Shown here: positions 42,254-50,884 of the stretch, one piece after another
How the letters are laid out: each line of letters begins with the position of its first letter
Numbering within the stretch: the stretch's first letter is position 1
Assembly (NCBI GenBank): GCA_963669415.2
Contig: CAXXPS010000002.1
Location: forward strand, 186,001 to 250,000
Direction: 5' to 3'
From: JAWKWH01 sp963669415
GTDB lineage: Bacteria > Pseudomonadota > Alphaproteobacteria > Rhizobiales > Rhizobiaceae
Length of the DNA stretch: 64,000 nt
Notes under the pieces: generated by a model
Seen by the model: only the letters and a program-made list of their open reading frames with translations
Databases searched by the model: none
What the model was told of the DNA's origin: nothing
Made by a program: the position numbers and the translations under genes

Positions 42254-44121
42254 TGGCGTACAAAACGATCGTCGAAGACGGCATAGATGTCCTGGTCGTT
42301 GGCGCCGGCCTGGGCGGCACGGGTGCAGCCTGGGAAGCCAGGTTCTGGGGGCAGGACAAGAAGATCGTCATAGCCGAGAAGGCCAATATCGACCGCTCCG
42401 GCGCGGTTGCGCAGGGTCTTTACGCGATCAACTGCTACATGGGCACACGCTGGGGCGAGAACAATCCGGAAGACCATGTCCGCTACGCGCGCATCGACCT
42501 GATGGGACTGGTGCGGGAGGATTTGCTGTTCGACATGGCCCGCCACGTCGACTCCACCGTGCACCAGTTCGAGGAATGGGGTTTGCCGATCATGAAGAAC
42601 CCGGAAACGGGCCGCTATCTGCGCGAGGGTAGATGGCAGATCATGATCCACGGCGAATCCTACAAACCCATCGTCGCAGAGGCTGCCAAGAAGTCAGCCG
42701 ACAAGGTCTATAACCGCATTTGTGTCACGCACCTGCTGATGGATGACAGCAAGGAGAACCGTGTCGCCGGCGCCGTTGGTTTCAATGTACGAACCGGCAA
42801 CTATCATGTCTTCAAATCCAAGACGGTGATCTGCGGCGCAGGCGGCGCTTCCAACATCTTCAAGCCGCGATCGGTCGGTGAAGGTTCCGGCCGCACCTGG
42901 TATGCGCCGTGGTCTTCGGCATCGGCCTATGGGCTGATGATCAATGCCGGAGCCAAGATGACGCAGATGGAAAACCGCATCGTGCTGGCGCGCTTCAAGG
43001 ACGGCTACGGCCCCGTCGGCGCCTACTTCCTGCATCTGAAAACCTACACGCAGAATGGATTGGGCGAGGAATACGAATCGAAGTGGTTCCCGGACCTGCA
43101 GAAGATGGTCGGCAAGGAGTATCTCGATCCGGAAGTCTCGCATCTGACACACCGGCCAATACCGACCTGCCTGCGCAACCATGCGCTTATCAACGAGGTC
43201 AATGCAGGGCGCGGTCCGATCCACATGGTGACGATGCATTCCTTCCAGGACCCGCATCTGGAAGAAGTTGGCTGGGAAAACTTCCTTGGCATGACGGTCG
43301 GACAGGCCGTGCTTTGGGCCTCGACCGACGTTGACCCGAAAAACGAGAACCCCGAACTGACGACGTCTGAACCCTATGTGATGGGTTCTCACGCGACCGG
43401 CAGCGGCGCGTGGTGCTCAGGGCCGGAAGATGTCTCGCCGCCGGAATATTTCTGGGGCTACAACCGCATGACGACGATCGAAGGCCTGTTTGGCGCCGGC
43501 GACGCGGTCGGCGGAACACCGCACGCCTTCTCGTCAGGCTCATTCACCGAAGGGCGCCTGGCAGCCAAGGCAGCCTGCAAATATATCGACGACGGAAAGG
43601 CCGAAGGCATCACCGTTTCCGATGCGCAGGTTAACCGGCGCCGGGAGGAAATCTACAAGCCGCTGGAACACTACAAGGTCTATCGCAACGCCATTGTGGC
43701 CGGTGACGTCAACCCGCATTACATCAACCCGAAGCAGGGCCTGGACCGGCTGCAGAAGCTGATGGATGAATATTGCGGCGGTGTGACCGTCAGCTACATG
43801 ACCAATGAAAAACTTCTGCACATTGGCCTGAAGAAACTGAAGGTCATGGAAGAGGATCTTGAGAGCCTGGCCGCGGAGGACCTTCACGAATTGCTGCGTG
43901 CATGGGAATTGAAGCATCGCCATCGCGCCGCCGAGTGTGTGACCCAGCATACATTGTTCCGCAAGGAGACGCGTTGGCCCGGTTACTATTATCGCGGTGA
44001 TGCGATGAAACTGGACGATGAGAACTGGCATGTGCTGACCGTGTCGCGCCGTGACCCGGAATCCGGCGAGTACACGATGGAGAAAGCCCCGTGCTACCAT
44101 CTGGTTGGTGAAGACGAGTAG
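42253..44121 (+). CDS. aprA: Adenylylsulfate reductase, alpha (FAD) subunit
   Basis: A 622-residue flavoprotein of the fumarate reductase/succinate dehydrogenase fold. GAGLGGTGAAWEARFWG binds the FAD ADP, NIDRSGAVAQGLYAINCYMG and the HSFQDPHLEEVGWENF segments are AprA-specific, and LFGAGDAVGGTPHAFSSGSFTEGRLAA closes the FAD site. In sulfur oxidisers it forms APS from sulfite and AMP. Alphaproteobacteria of the SAR11 and sulfur-oxidising types carry such genes, so it could serve sulfite from organosulfonates. Confidence 0.97.
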   Translation: MAYKTIVEDGIDVLVVGAGLGGTGAAWEARFWGQDKKIVIAEKANIDRSGAVAQGLYAINCYMGTRWGENNPEDHVRYARIDLMGLVREDLLFDMARHVDSTVHQFEEWGLPIMKNPETGRYLREGRWQIMIHGESYKPIVAEAAKKSADKVYNRICVTHLLMDDSKENRVAGAVGFNVRTGNYHVFKSKTVICGAGGASNIFKPRSVGEGSGRTWYAPWSSASAYGLMINAGAKMTQMENRIVLARFKDGYGPVGAYFLHLKTYTQNGLGEEYESKWFPDLQKMVGKEYLDPEVSHLTHRPIPTCLRNHALINEVNAGRGPIHMVTMHSFQDPHLEEVGWENFLGMTVGQAVLWASTDVDPKNENPELTTSEPYVMGSHATGSGAWCSGPEDVSPPEYFWGYNRMTTIEGLFGAGDAVGGTPHAFSSGSFTEGRLAAKAACKYIDDGKAEGITVSDAQVNRRREEIYKPLEHYKVYRNAIVAGDVNPHYINPKQGLDRLQKLMDEYCGGVTVSYMTNEKLLHIGLKKLKVMEEDLESLAAEDLHELLRAWELKHRHRAAECVTQHTLFRKETRWPGYYYRGDAMKLDDENWHVLTVSRRDPESGEYTMEKAPCYHLVGEDE

Positions 44122-44136
44122 CGTCGGTTCAGAGCG

Positions 44137-44538
44137 ATGAAAATGAACGTAGAAGCTACAATTTCGCCGAACCGCGGAGAGATGCGCGTGAACATTGTCG
44201 ACAAGACCGATGAGGAGATAAAGGAACTTGCCGACCCGCTGTGGCTTGAGCTGGTGAAAAACTCCAATGAGGGTAAGTACGGCGACTTCGTCAAGAATTT
44301 CTCCGCATCGTTCGCCCGTGCGATGAACCAGGTCGCCGTTGGCCATCAATTTGCCAACAGTGAACTGGCGAGGAACTTGTCGGAAGAGTTCGATTTTCTC
44401 GGCACCATTCGTCGCGGCGAACATGTCACTGTGCTCTACCGGCAGCGCAACACCAAGAAGGATGGCGAATGGGTGGGCCGGCTGGTTCTCGGCTACGAGG
44501 ACGGAAAAGTCAGGATATTCGGAGCCTCCATCTTCTAG
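44137..44538 (+). CDS. Conserved-position small protein downstream of aprA
   Basis: A 133-residue soluble protein not recognised. It is acidic and helical at the start (DKTDEEIKELADPLWLELVKN) and has beta-rich segments at the end (RRGEHVTVLYRQRNTKKDGEWVGRLVLGYEDGKV). The start at 44137 lies 15 bp after the aprA stop; an internal Met at 44182 is an alternative. Being in the aprMBA unit, it may be an assembly factor or electron-transfer partner of APS reductase, but this is inference. Confidence 0.65.
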   Translation: MKMNVEATISPNRGEMRVNIVDKTDEEIKELADPLWLELVKNSNEGKYGDFVKNFSASFARAMNQVAVGHQFANSELARNLSEEFDFLGTIRRGEHVTVLYRQRNTKKDGEWVGRLVLGYEDGKVRIFGASIF

Positions 44539-44555
44539 ATGGGCCGGGGTTGGAA

Positions 44556-45065
44556 ATGAGCGAAGCGATTGAGGACGGCAAATTCGTTGAACTGACCTAC
44601 ACCGTGACCGACAAGAAAACCGGTCACGTGCTCACCGGTGTCGAATTCCCGCTTGGCTATATTCACGGGCACAATGAAATTCTCGCGCCTTCCGTGCATG
44701 CAGAGCTTGAAGGCAAATCTGCCGGTGAAACCATCGAGGTGCCCATCGATGGCAACCAGATTTTCGGCCCCAGAGACGAGTCACTGGTGTTCACCGACCT
44801 CATCGAAAACGTGCCGGAAGAATACCGTCAGGTCGGCACTTCCATTCTGATGGAAAATGACAAGGGGCAGACGAAGAGTTTCCTGGTGACTTGGATGGAT
44901 GACGAGAAGCTGACGGTCGACGGCAACAACCCGCTGAGCGGCAGAGACGTCATTTTCACACTTGAGATTCTGGTGGTACGCGACGCGACCGACGAAGAAA
45001 CCAAGGCAGGCGGAGCCATCCATCCGGAAGCCGAAATCGGGGCATCCAACATGAGGCCGGTGTAG
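44556..45065 (+). CDS. FKBP-type peptidyl-prolyl isomerase (SlyD-like)
   Basis: A 169-residue protein with FKBP/SlyD features: VELTYTVTDKKTGHVL, PLGYIHGHNEILAPSVHAELEGKSAGETIEVPI, and a flap domain. SlyD-type proteins help metalloprotein maturation, although the His-rich tail of SlyD is not present here. It lies 17 bp downstream of the small gene after aprA, so a chaperone role for the Apr proteins is likely by context. ATG 44556 is preceded by GGGTTGGAA; the frame is open further upstream, overlapping the preceding gene. Confidence 0.8.
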   Translation: MSEAIEDGKFVELTYTVTDKKTGHVLTGVEFPLGYIHGHNEILAPSVHAELEGKSAGETIEVPIDGNQIFGPRDESLVFTDLIENVPEEYRQVGTSILMENDKGQTKSFLVTWMDDEKLTVDGNNPLSGRDVIFTLEILVVRDATDEETKAGGAIHPEAEIGASNMRPV

Positions 45066-45173
45066 CGAAATGAACGAACAGCACAGGAAACCTTCAACGG
45101 CTTAAAACTTGCACAACGGTCAGGACCGGGTAATCTCAACCATCCCTGGCTCGGCAATTTCGAGAGGCAGAAC

Positions 45174-45335
45174 ATGAGCGATCAGAAACCAAAAAAGATC
45201 AAGGTGCCGGACGGCCAGGCACGCTTCCTGACGACGCGGCAGATGGAGCCGAATGAAAAGGGCTTTGTCGGCTACGAAACCATCTGGGAGCCGTTCCAGA
45301 AAGAAGCCGAATACGAGACGCCGAAAAAGCCCTGA
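45174..45335 (+). CDS. 53-residue small protein at the end of the apr operon
   Basis: A short open frame with a good ribosome site (GAGAGGCAGAAC, ATG at 45174) encodes MSDQKPKKIKVPDGQ... rich in Lys, Glu and Pro, ending in TPKKP. It has no cysteines and no hydrophobic segment. The position after the FKBP gene, on the same strand, suggests it is part of the apr transcript. The family is not recognised. Codon use fits a coding region. Confidence 0.55.
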   Translation: MSDQKPKKIKVPDGQARFLTTRQMEPNEKGFVGYETIWEPFQKEAEYETPKKP

Positions 45336-45372
45336 TTTTCAGAGCAATAGCCAAGTTTCGGCATAATCTGAT

Positions 45373-45993
45373 TCAATAGGCGTACCAGGGCGCGTCCGAC
45401 TCATCGTCGGGCCGGAACTTCGGATAAGTTCGTTTTGCCCGCTTGTGATAAGGCAGATAATTCTCGCGCATGAATGTGCGGACATCGTCGTCGCTCCAGC
45501 GGATTACGGGATCCACGCGCACAAGCCTGCCGTCGAAATCAACCCGGTGCTTGATCTCCGCCGGACGCTCGACATGGTTGACGGCGCTGATCCAGCAATC
45601 GAAATTCTCCAGCGATTTGTTCAGGTGAAGAACAACAAAAGACTGACCGGGTGAATCCTCGTTTTCCACCCACATGCGCTCCAGGTGGTCATGGTCTCCG
45701 GGCTGCACTTCGGGCTCGCGTCCGTTGGTGAAGCTGATATCCGTCAGGCCCAGCCGCTCGACGATATTCTCCCGATAGGATTTGCTGTCGGCAAATTCGT
45801 GGCCCGGCTGGCAAAACAGGATCGGTGTATTGGGGTCGATGTCCGCCACCATCTTCAACACAACGACGCTGCGGGCCTTCAGGGATGCGGTGACAATCAC
45901 CTTGCCCGGATGGCGCTCACGTATCATGTGAGCGAGCAGCGCCCGGTCGTCGAGTTTGCTGGTCACGGACCAGATTTTCTGCAGCAGCGGCAT
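45373..45993 (-). CDS. PAPS-reductase (CysH)-like protein without the catalytic cysteine tail
   Basis: A 206-residue protein of the PP-loop (adenine nucleotide alpha hydrolase) family. The P-loop region is SLKARS (37-42), where SGGKDS or SFGxxS is usual. FDCWISAVNHVERPAEIKHR and RVDPVIRWSDDDVRTFMREN match CysH folds. The chain stops at WYAY, so the ECGLH catalytic Cys and the CC-C Fe-S motif of APS/PAPS reductases are absent. It converges on the apr cluster, so it may bind APS or be a regulator. The ATG at 45993 gives the shorter N terminus. Confidence 0.8.
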   Translation of the reverse strand: MPLLQKIWSVTSKLDDRALLAHMIRERHPGKVIVTASLKARSVVVLKMVADIDPNTPILFCQPGHEFADSKSYRENIVERLGLTDISFTNGREPEVQPGDHDHLERMWVENEDSPGQSFVVLHLNKSLENFDCWISAVNHVERPAEIKHRVDFDGRLVRVDPVIRWSDDDVRTFMRENYLPYHKRAKRTYPKFRPDDESDAPWYAY

Positions 45994-46116
45994 GGCTTTG
46001 TGTTCCCGCCGGGTTTCGTTATGCTGCAACTATAGCGGACACTGAAATATCCGACACAAAAATCTTGCCGGTGTTGCTGAAACCTCAATTGCAAATTCGC
46101 AGGCGATCATTCGGCT

Positions 46117-46893
46117 TCAGATGGCGCGGAATTCGGCCAGCCAGGAAAGTGAATCTTCCGTTGAGCCGGTGGGCCGGTATTCCACGCCGATCGGCCGTGG
46201 CCAGCCGGAAGCTGCGATATCACCAAGAACAAGTCGGTAGTCAAGCTCTCCCCCATTGGGCGGACCGCGGTCGGGGACAGAGGCAATCTGGACATGACCG
46301 ATATGCGGCAGGCAGCGGTGAAATTGGCCAACCACATCACCGCCCATGATTTGCATGTGGTAGCAGTCGAACATCACTTTCAGGTTGGGACGGCCCAATT
46401 GCGAAATGATGGATATCGCCTGATCGGATGTCTTGAGAAAATAGTCCGGCACATCACGGTGGTTGAGCGGTTCGATGAGGATGGCGATGTCGTGTTTCGC
46501 CGCCATGGCGCAAGCATGATCAAGGTTGGCGCAAAACGTATCATGCGCTTTTGCACCCTGACTGTTTCCGGCCATTACATGAACCGATTTGGTGCCCGTC
46601 GCGCTGGCATAGGCAATCGCTTTGCCGATTGTTCCAAGAGCTTCCTGTTCGCGCCCGGGAATGGCCGACAGACCGAATTCGCCCCGCTTCACCTCACCGG
46701 GCGAGGTGTTGAGGCCGAGCATGGAAAGCCCGGTGTCATCAAGAGCGGCGATCACATCTTCAGGCGAAGTATCATATGGCCAGTGACATTCGACAGCGTC
46801 GAAACCGGACGCACCGGCGGCCCGAATCGCGTCGGGCAGCGCAAGCTCTTTCCACAAAAAGCCCAGATTGGCGGAAAACTTCAACTCACCCAC
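46117..46893 (-). CDS. Hydroxypyruvate-isomerase-like (AP-endonuclease-2/TIM-barrel) protein
   Basis: A 258-residue sugar-isomerase-type TIM barrel of the Hyi/OtnI group: FSANLGFLWKELALPDAIRAAGASGFDAVECHWP, ILIEPLNHRDVPDYFL (metal Glu), FDCYHMQIMGGDV and HVQIASVPDRGPPNGGELDY. These isomerise hydroxypyruvate/tartronate semialdehyde or oxo-tetronate compounds. It is the last gene behind a five-gene peptide-type ABC importer, and so may process the imported compound. The gap to the ATPase gene is 83 bp. Confidence 0.85.
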   Translation of the reverse strand: MGELKFSANLGFLWKELALPDAIRAAGASGFDAVECHWPYDTSPEDVIAALDDTGLSMLGLNTSPGEVKRGEFGLSAIPGREQEALGTIGKAIAYASATGTKSVHVMAGNSQGAKAHDTFCANLDHACAMAAKHDIAILIEPLNHRDVPDYFLKTSDQAISIISQLGRPNLKVMFDCYHMQIMGGDVVGQFHRCLPHIGHVQIASVPDRGPPNGGELDYRLVLGDIAASGWPRPIGVEYRPTGSTEDSLSWLAEFRAI

Positions 46894-46976
46894 CCCGAGA
46901 CATCACTGGTTGCCTGTCCGGCCGAAGTATAGCTGTTCAATCCAGATCTCGGATCGTCCGATAAATTTGCTGCCGC

Positions 46977-47978
46977 TCAAAGGGGAGATACGGCGTCATC
47001 ACCGACCAGGTGACAGGCCACGCGGTGACCACCTTTAAGATCGCGCAGCGGCGGTTCAGCATCCCGGCATTGCGCCTGGGCCACCGGACAGCGATTGGCA
47101 AACCGGCAGCCTTTCGGTGGATTGATCGGATCGGGTGGATCACCGGGGATCAGAATGCGTTTCGTCGCTTCGCGCCGCGCTTTGTCGACCGACGGTACAG
47201 CCGACAGAAGTGCAGCGGTATAGGGATGCAGCGGATTGTTGAACAGGCTCAACCGGTCGGCATGTTCGACGATCTTGCCCATATACATCACGGCAATGGA
47301 ATCGCACATATGCTGGACCACACCGAGATCGTGGCTGATGAACAGATAGGTGAGCCCGAACTCGCTCTGCAATTCGCGAAGCAGATTGAGGATTTGCGCC
47401 TGGACGGCAACATCCAGCGCCGAGACCGGTTCGTCGCAGATTACCAGTTGCGGCTGGGTCACCAGTGCACGCGCAATGCCGATGCGCTGACGCTGCCCGC
47501 CGGAGAACTGGTGCGGAAACAGGCGCTGCTGTTCCTTGCGCAATCCCACCGCCTTGAACAACCGGTCGACGATTGCCTGTCTGTCGGCCTCCGGCACCGC
47601 CTTCAAACTGTCGAGGGGCTCGCGGACAATCGCCTCGGCACGCAGCCGTGGATTGAGGCTGGAATAGGGATCCTGAAAGATGAACTGGATTTTCGACCGC
47701 GCTTGGCGAAGCGCTTCGTCCTCCAACGCAAGAAAGTCCTCGCCATCCAGTTCCACCCTGCCCGAATGGGCCGGCACCAGGCGCGCCACTGCGAGCGCAG
47801 TTGTCGACTTGCCCGAACCGCTCTCACCGACGATCGCCAGCGTTTCCCCGCGCTTGATCTGAAATGAGATGTCGTCAACGGCGTAGAGATAGGATTTGCG
47901 ACCCCAGCTGCTGCCGCGCTTGACCGAGAAGCGAACGGTCAGGTTTTCGACATTGAGAAGTGCGTTGTCCGCCATCAC
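46977..47978 (-). CDS. Dipeptide/oligopeptide-type ABC transporter ATPase (DppF/OppF type)
   Basis: A 333-residue ABC ATPase: Walker A GESGSGKST, signature SGGQRQR, Walker B LVICDEP, then the C-terminal oligopeptide-transporter domain with the Cys set (GCRFANRCPVAQAQCRDAEP) that in the family binds a 4Fe-4S cluster. It overlaps the preceding ATPase gene by ATGA. Together with the second ATPase it powers the importer encoded upstream. Confidence 0.95.
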   Translation of the reverse strand: MMADNALLNVENLTVRFSVKRGSSWGRKSYLYAVDDISFQIKRGETLAIVGESGSGKSTTALAVARLVPAHSGRVELDGEDFLALEDEALRQARSKIQFIFQDPYSSLNPRLRAEAIVREPLDSLKAVPEADRQAIVDRLFKAVGLRKEQQRLFPHQFSGGQRQRIGIARALVTQPQLVICDEPVSALDVAVQAQILNLLRELQSEFGLTYLFISHDLGVVQHMCDSIAVMYMGKIVEHADRLSLFNNPLHPYTAALLSAVPSVDKARREATKRILIPGDPPDPINPPKGCRFANRCPVAQAQCRDAEPPLRDLKGGHRVACHLVGDDAVSPL

Positions 47979-48964
47979 ACTTCCTCTGCCCGCCAGCAGG
48001 CGGCCTTCTGTGTCTTGCCAAAGCTGTTTTCCGGTGGCCGCTCATTCAAACAGCGATCCTCGACCAATTCGCAGCGGGCGGCAAACAGGCAATTGTTGCG
48101 GCCAAATTCGCGCAGGCTCGGCACGATCCCCTCGATCTCGGTCAGCTTGTGGCGCTCTTCGGTCAGCGTTTGCATGATGTGGGGAACGCAGGAAATCAGC
48201 CCCTTGGTGTAGGGGTGGCGGGCATGCTCAATGACCTCGTCAACCCTGCCCTCTTCTGCCTTGCGCCCGGCATACATGACGATCATCCGCTCCGACATTT
48301 CGGCAACCGCACCCATGTCGTGGGTGATCAGCATGATCGCGGTTCCGGTTTCGGCCTGCAGGTCGCGCAATAGATCGAAAATCTGCGCCTGTACGGTGAC
48401 ATCGAGCGCCGTCGTCGGCTCATCAGCGATCAGGATCTTCGGCTCGCAAGCCAGCGCAATGGCAATCATGACACGCTGGCGCTGCCCGCCGGACATCTGA
48501 AACGGATAGTCGGATACGCGCGCCTGCGGGTTGGGGATGCGGACCGCATCGAGCAGTTCGGTCGCCTTCGTCCATGCCTGCGCCGTGCTCAAGCCCTGAT
48601 GGCGCCGCAGCACTTCGGCAATCTGCTCGCCGACCGTGTAGACCGGATTGAGCGATGTCATCGGCTCCTGGAAGATCATCGAGATATCGTTGCCGCGAAT
48701 CTCCTTCAATCGCGCTTCCGAGGCTGCTGTCAGGTCTTCGCCGTCAAAGGTGATGCTACCGGAGGCGATGCGGCCGATTTTCTCAGGCAACAGACCCATG
48801 ATCCCGAGTGCGGTCATCGATTTTCCGCAGCCGGATTCGCCAACGAAGGAAATGTTCTCTCCGGCATTCAGTTCAAAGGAGAGATTGTCGATCACCGGCG
48901 CGATCCCATCGCGCGTCGTCAGTTCGATGCGCAGATTTTCAACCTTGAGAAGCGGCCCGCTCAT
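47975..48964 (-). CDS. Dipeptide/oligopeptide-type ABC transporter ATPase (DppD/OppD type)
   Basis: A 329-residue ATPase with Walker A GESGCGKSM, signature SGGQRQR, Walker B ILIADEP, and a C-terminal segment with the Cys set (NNCLFAARCELVEDRCLNERPP). It starts by ATGA overlap with the permease gene and ends by overlap with the second ATPase gene. Family knowledge: DppD- and DppF-like subunits pair as a heterodimer. Confidence 0.95.
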   Translation of the reverse strand: MSGPLLKVENLRIELTTRDGIAPVIDNLSFELNAGENISFVGESGCGKSMTALGIMGLLPEKIGRIASGSITFDGEDLTAASEARLKEIRGNDISMIFQEPMTSLNPVYTVGEQIAEVLRRHQGLSTAQAWTKATELLDAVRIPNPQARVSDYPFQMSGGQRQRVMIAIALACEPKILIADEPTTALDVTVQAQIFDLLRDLQAETGTAIMLITHDMGAVAEMSERMIVMYAGRKAEEGRVDEVIEHARHPYTKGLISCVPHIMQTLTEERHKLTEIEGIVPSLREFGRNNCLFAARCELVEDRCLNERPPENSFGKTQKAACWRAEEV

Positions 48965-49848
48965 CGCTGTCTCAACTTCGGATTAAGCGCATCGTTGAGG
49001 CCGTCGCCGACCAGCGATATGGCGAGCACCGTGACGAAGATCGCCAATCCGGGAATCGTCACCGTGTAAGGCGCGTCGAGAATGTACTGGCGGTTCGAAC
49101 CGATCACCTGGCCCCAGCTGACAACGTTTGGATCGGTAAGCCCGAGGAAGCTTAAACCGGCTTCGAACAGGATGGCCGAACCGACCATGAGTGCGGATTG
49201 CACGATGATTGGCGGCAGTGCATTTGGCAGGATGACGCTGAACATCAGCTTGAAGTTTTTGGCGCCCGATGCGCGCGAGGCGGTGACATATTCCAGTTCA
49301 CGGATACGCAGAAATTCGGCCCGGGTAATGCGGGCCACCGGAGGCCAGCTCACCACGCCGATGGCAAAGGTGATCATCGGCAGTGATGCGCCGAAAAGAG
49401 CGACGATGACCATGGAGAACAGCAGTGTCGGCAGCACCTGAAAGAACTCGGTAATCCGCATCAGCACCTCTTCGACCCAGCCGAGATAAAAGCCGGCAAG
49501 TGCTCCGACAGTGACACCGATGGCGACGGTGACGAAGGCCGCGGCAAGACCGATGATCAATGAAACACGCGCGCCACCCAGAAGTGCGGCGACAAGATCG
49601 CGTCCCAGATAGTCCGTGCCGAGAATGAAGCCGTCTACACCCGGTGGCGAGAACGGCGCCCAGACCATTTCGAATGGATCGACCGCATAAAGCGGCGGAC
49701 CGATGATCGCGGCGACGACGATGAGAACGAGCACGACCAGCCCCGCCATGGCAGCATGGTTTTTGCGGAACATCTCCCAGGCTTCGGAGAATGGCGAGCG
49801 GGCCTCAACGACCTCTTCTTCAGGGACCTTGACCGTGTCGCTCATCAT
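48961..49848 (-). CDS. ABC transporter permease (DppC/OppC type)
   Basis: A 295-residue membrane protein with six hydrophobic segments. The EAA-type loop in VTASRASGAKNFKLMFSVILPNALPPIIVQ and the N-terminal OppC_N segment (FRKNHAAMAGLVVLVLIVVAAIIGP) are as in dipeptide/oligopeptide permeases. Overlaps flank it on both sides (ATGA). Confidence 0.95.
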   Translation of the reverse strand: MMSDTVKVPEEEVVEARSPFSEAWEMFRKNHAAMAGLVVLVLIVVAAIIGPPLYAVDPFEMVWAPFSPPGVDGFILGTDYLGRDLVAALLGGARVSLIIGLAAAFVTVAIGVTVGALAGFYLGWVEEVLMRITEFFQVLPTLLFSMVIVALFGASLPMITFAIGVVSWPPVARITRAEFLRIRELEYVTASRASGAKNFKLMFSVILPNALPPIIVQSALMVGSAILFEAGLSFLGLTDPNVVSWGQVIGSNRQYILDAPYTVTIPGLAIFVTVLAISLVGDGLNDALNPKLRQR

Positions 49849-50819
49849 TTTCCTCCCATTCTGGGATCAACAAAGCGCAAGGCCAAATCTGTCAGCAGGT
49901 TGCCGACGATGACGACCACGGCCGAGAAGAATAAAATTCCCAGAATGGTCGGTGTGTCGCGGGCGATGATCGACTGGAACGCCAGTGTGCCCAGTCCCGG
50001 CCAAGAAAACACGGCCTCAACCAGAACCGCACCGGATATCACAGCGGAAAACTGCAAGCCGGCCAGTGTGATGACGGGCGAAAGCGAATTTTTCAGCGCG
50101 TGTTTGTAGACGACTTCGCGTTCCGTCAGTCCCTTGGCCTTGGCGGTCCTGACATAGTCGGAACCCAGCACTTCCATCATCGTGGCGCGGGAAAGGCGGG
50201 AATAAAGCGCAAGGAAGATTGAGCCAAGCGTAACCGCCGGCAAAACCAGGTGCTTTGCAATGTCGAGCGCATGCACCCAAAAACCGCCGGAAACCGTGAC
50301 GTCTTGCATGCCCGCAACCGGGAACCACTGGATTTTCAGCGAAAACGCGATCAGCAGCAGAATACCGGTCCAGAAAACCGGCGCGGCATAGCCAAACAGG
50401 GCAAGTGCAGTAACGAAGTGGCTTGCAAGACCGTTGGGACGCCGTGCCGAGATAACGCCTAGCACCACACCGATCAGCAGCGCCATGATCTGGGCGGTAA
50501 ACACCAGCAGCAACGTTGCTGGCAGGCGCTGCAGGATGAGGTCTGTAACCGGCGTGTTGAAGAAATAGGAATAGCCGAGATTGAATTGAAGCACATTACC
50601 GATGTAGCGGCCCAACTGAACAAGGAACGGTTGGTCGAGGCCATATTCGGCGCGGATCTGGTCGAGAACCTCTTGATCGGCACCACCCATCGACTGGCTG
50701 ATCGTGTCGGCAACGTCGCCCGGCGCAAGATGCATCATGGAGAAATTGAGCACCAGCACAGCGGTCAGCAGGATCACCGCATAAAGGAGGCGCACAAAGA
50801 ATTTTTGAACGAATGCCAC
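49845..50819 (-). CDS. ABC transporter permease (DppB/OppB type)
   Basis: A permease of 324 residues, with the first membrane segment at residues 4-25 (FFVRLLYAVILLTAVLVLNFSM), APGDVADT, and the EAA loop VRTAKAKGLTEREVVYKHALKNSLSPVI. I choose GTG 50819 because it places the start at the usual distance from the first membrane helix; an ATG at 50873 is in-frame but extends into the intergenic region without similarity. It is preceded by the binding-protein gene and followed by the DppC-type gene. Confidence 0.9.
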   Translation of the reverse strand: MAFVQKFFVRLLYAVILLTAVLVLNFSMMHLAPGDVADTISQSMGGADQEVLDQIRAEYGLDQPFLVQLGRYIGNVLQFNLGYSYFFNTPVTDLILQRLPATLLLVFTAQIMALLIGVVLGVISARRPNGLASHFVTALALFGYAAPVFWTGILLLIAFSLKIQWFPVAGMQDVTVSGGFWVHALDIAKHLVLPAVTLGSIFLALYSRLSRATMMEVLGSDYVRTAKAKGLTEREVVYKHALKNSLSPVITLAGLQFSAVISGAVLVEAVFSWPGLGTLAFQSIIARDTPTILGILFFSAVVVIVGNLLTDLALRFVDPRMGGK

Positions 50820-50884
50820 AGCCAGGCTTCTCGTTTTTGTTTGAGATTGCGGCGGGCGGAGCCCGCCGCACAATTATTGCAACG

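Noticed and set aside
43540..44424. 294-codon minus-strand frame antisense to the end of aprA
   Set aside because: It is a shadow frame of the aprA coding sequence, with no initiation site or family.
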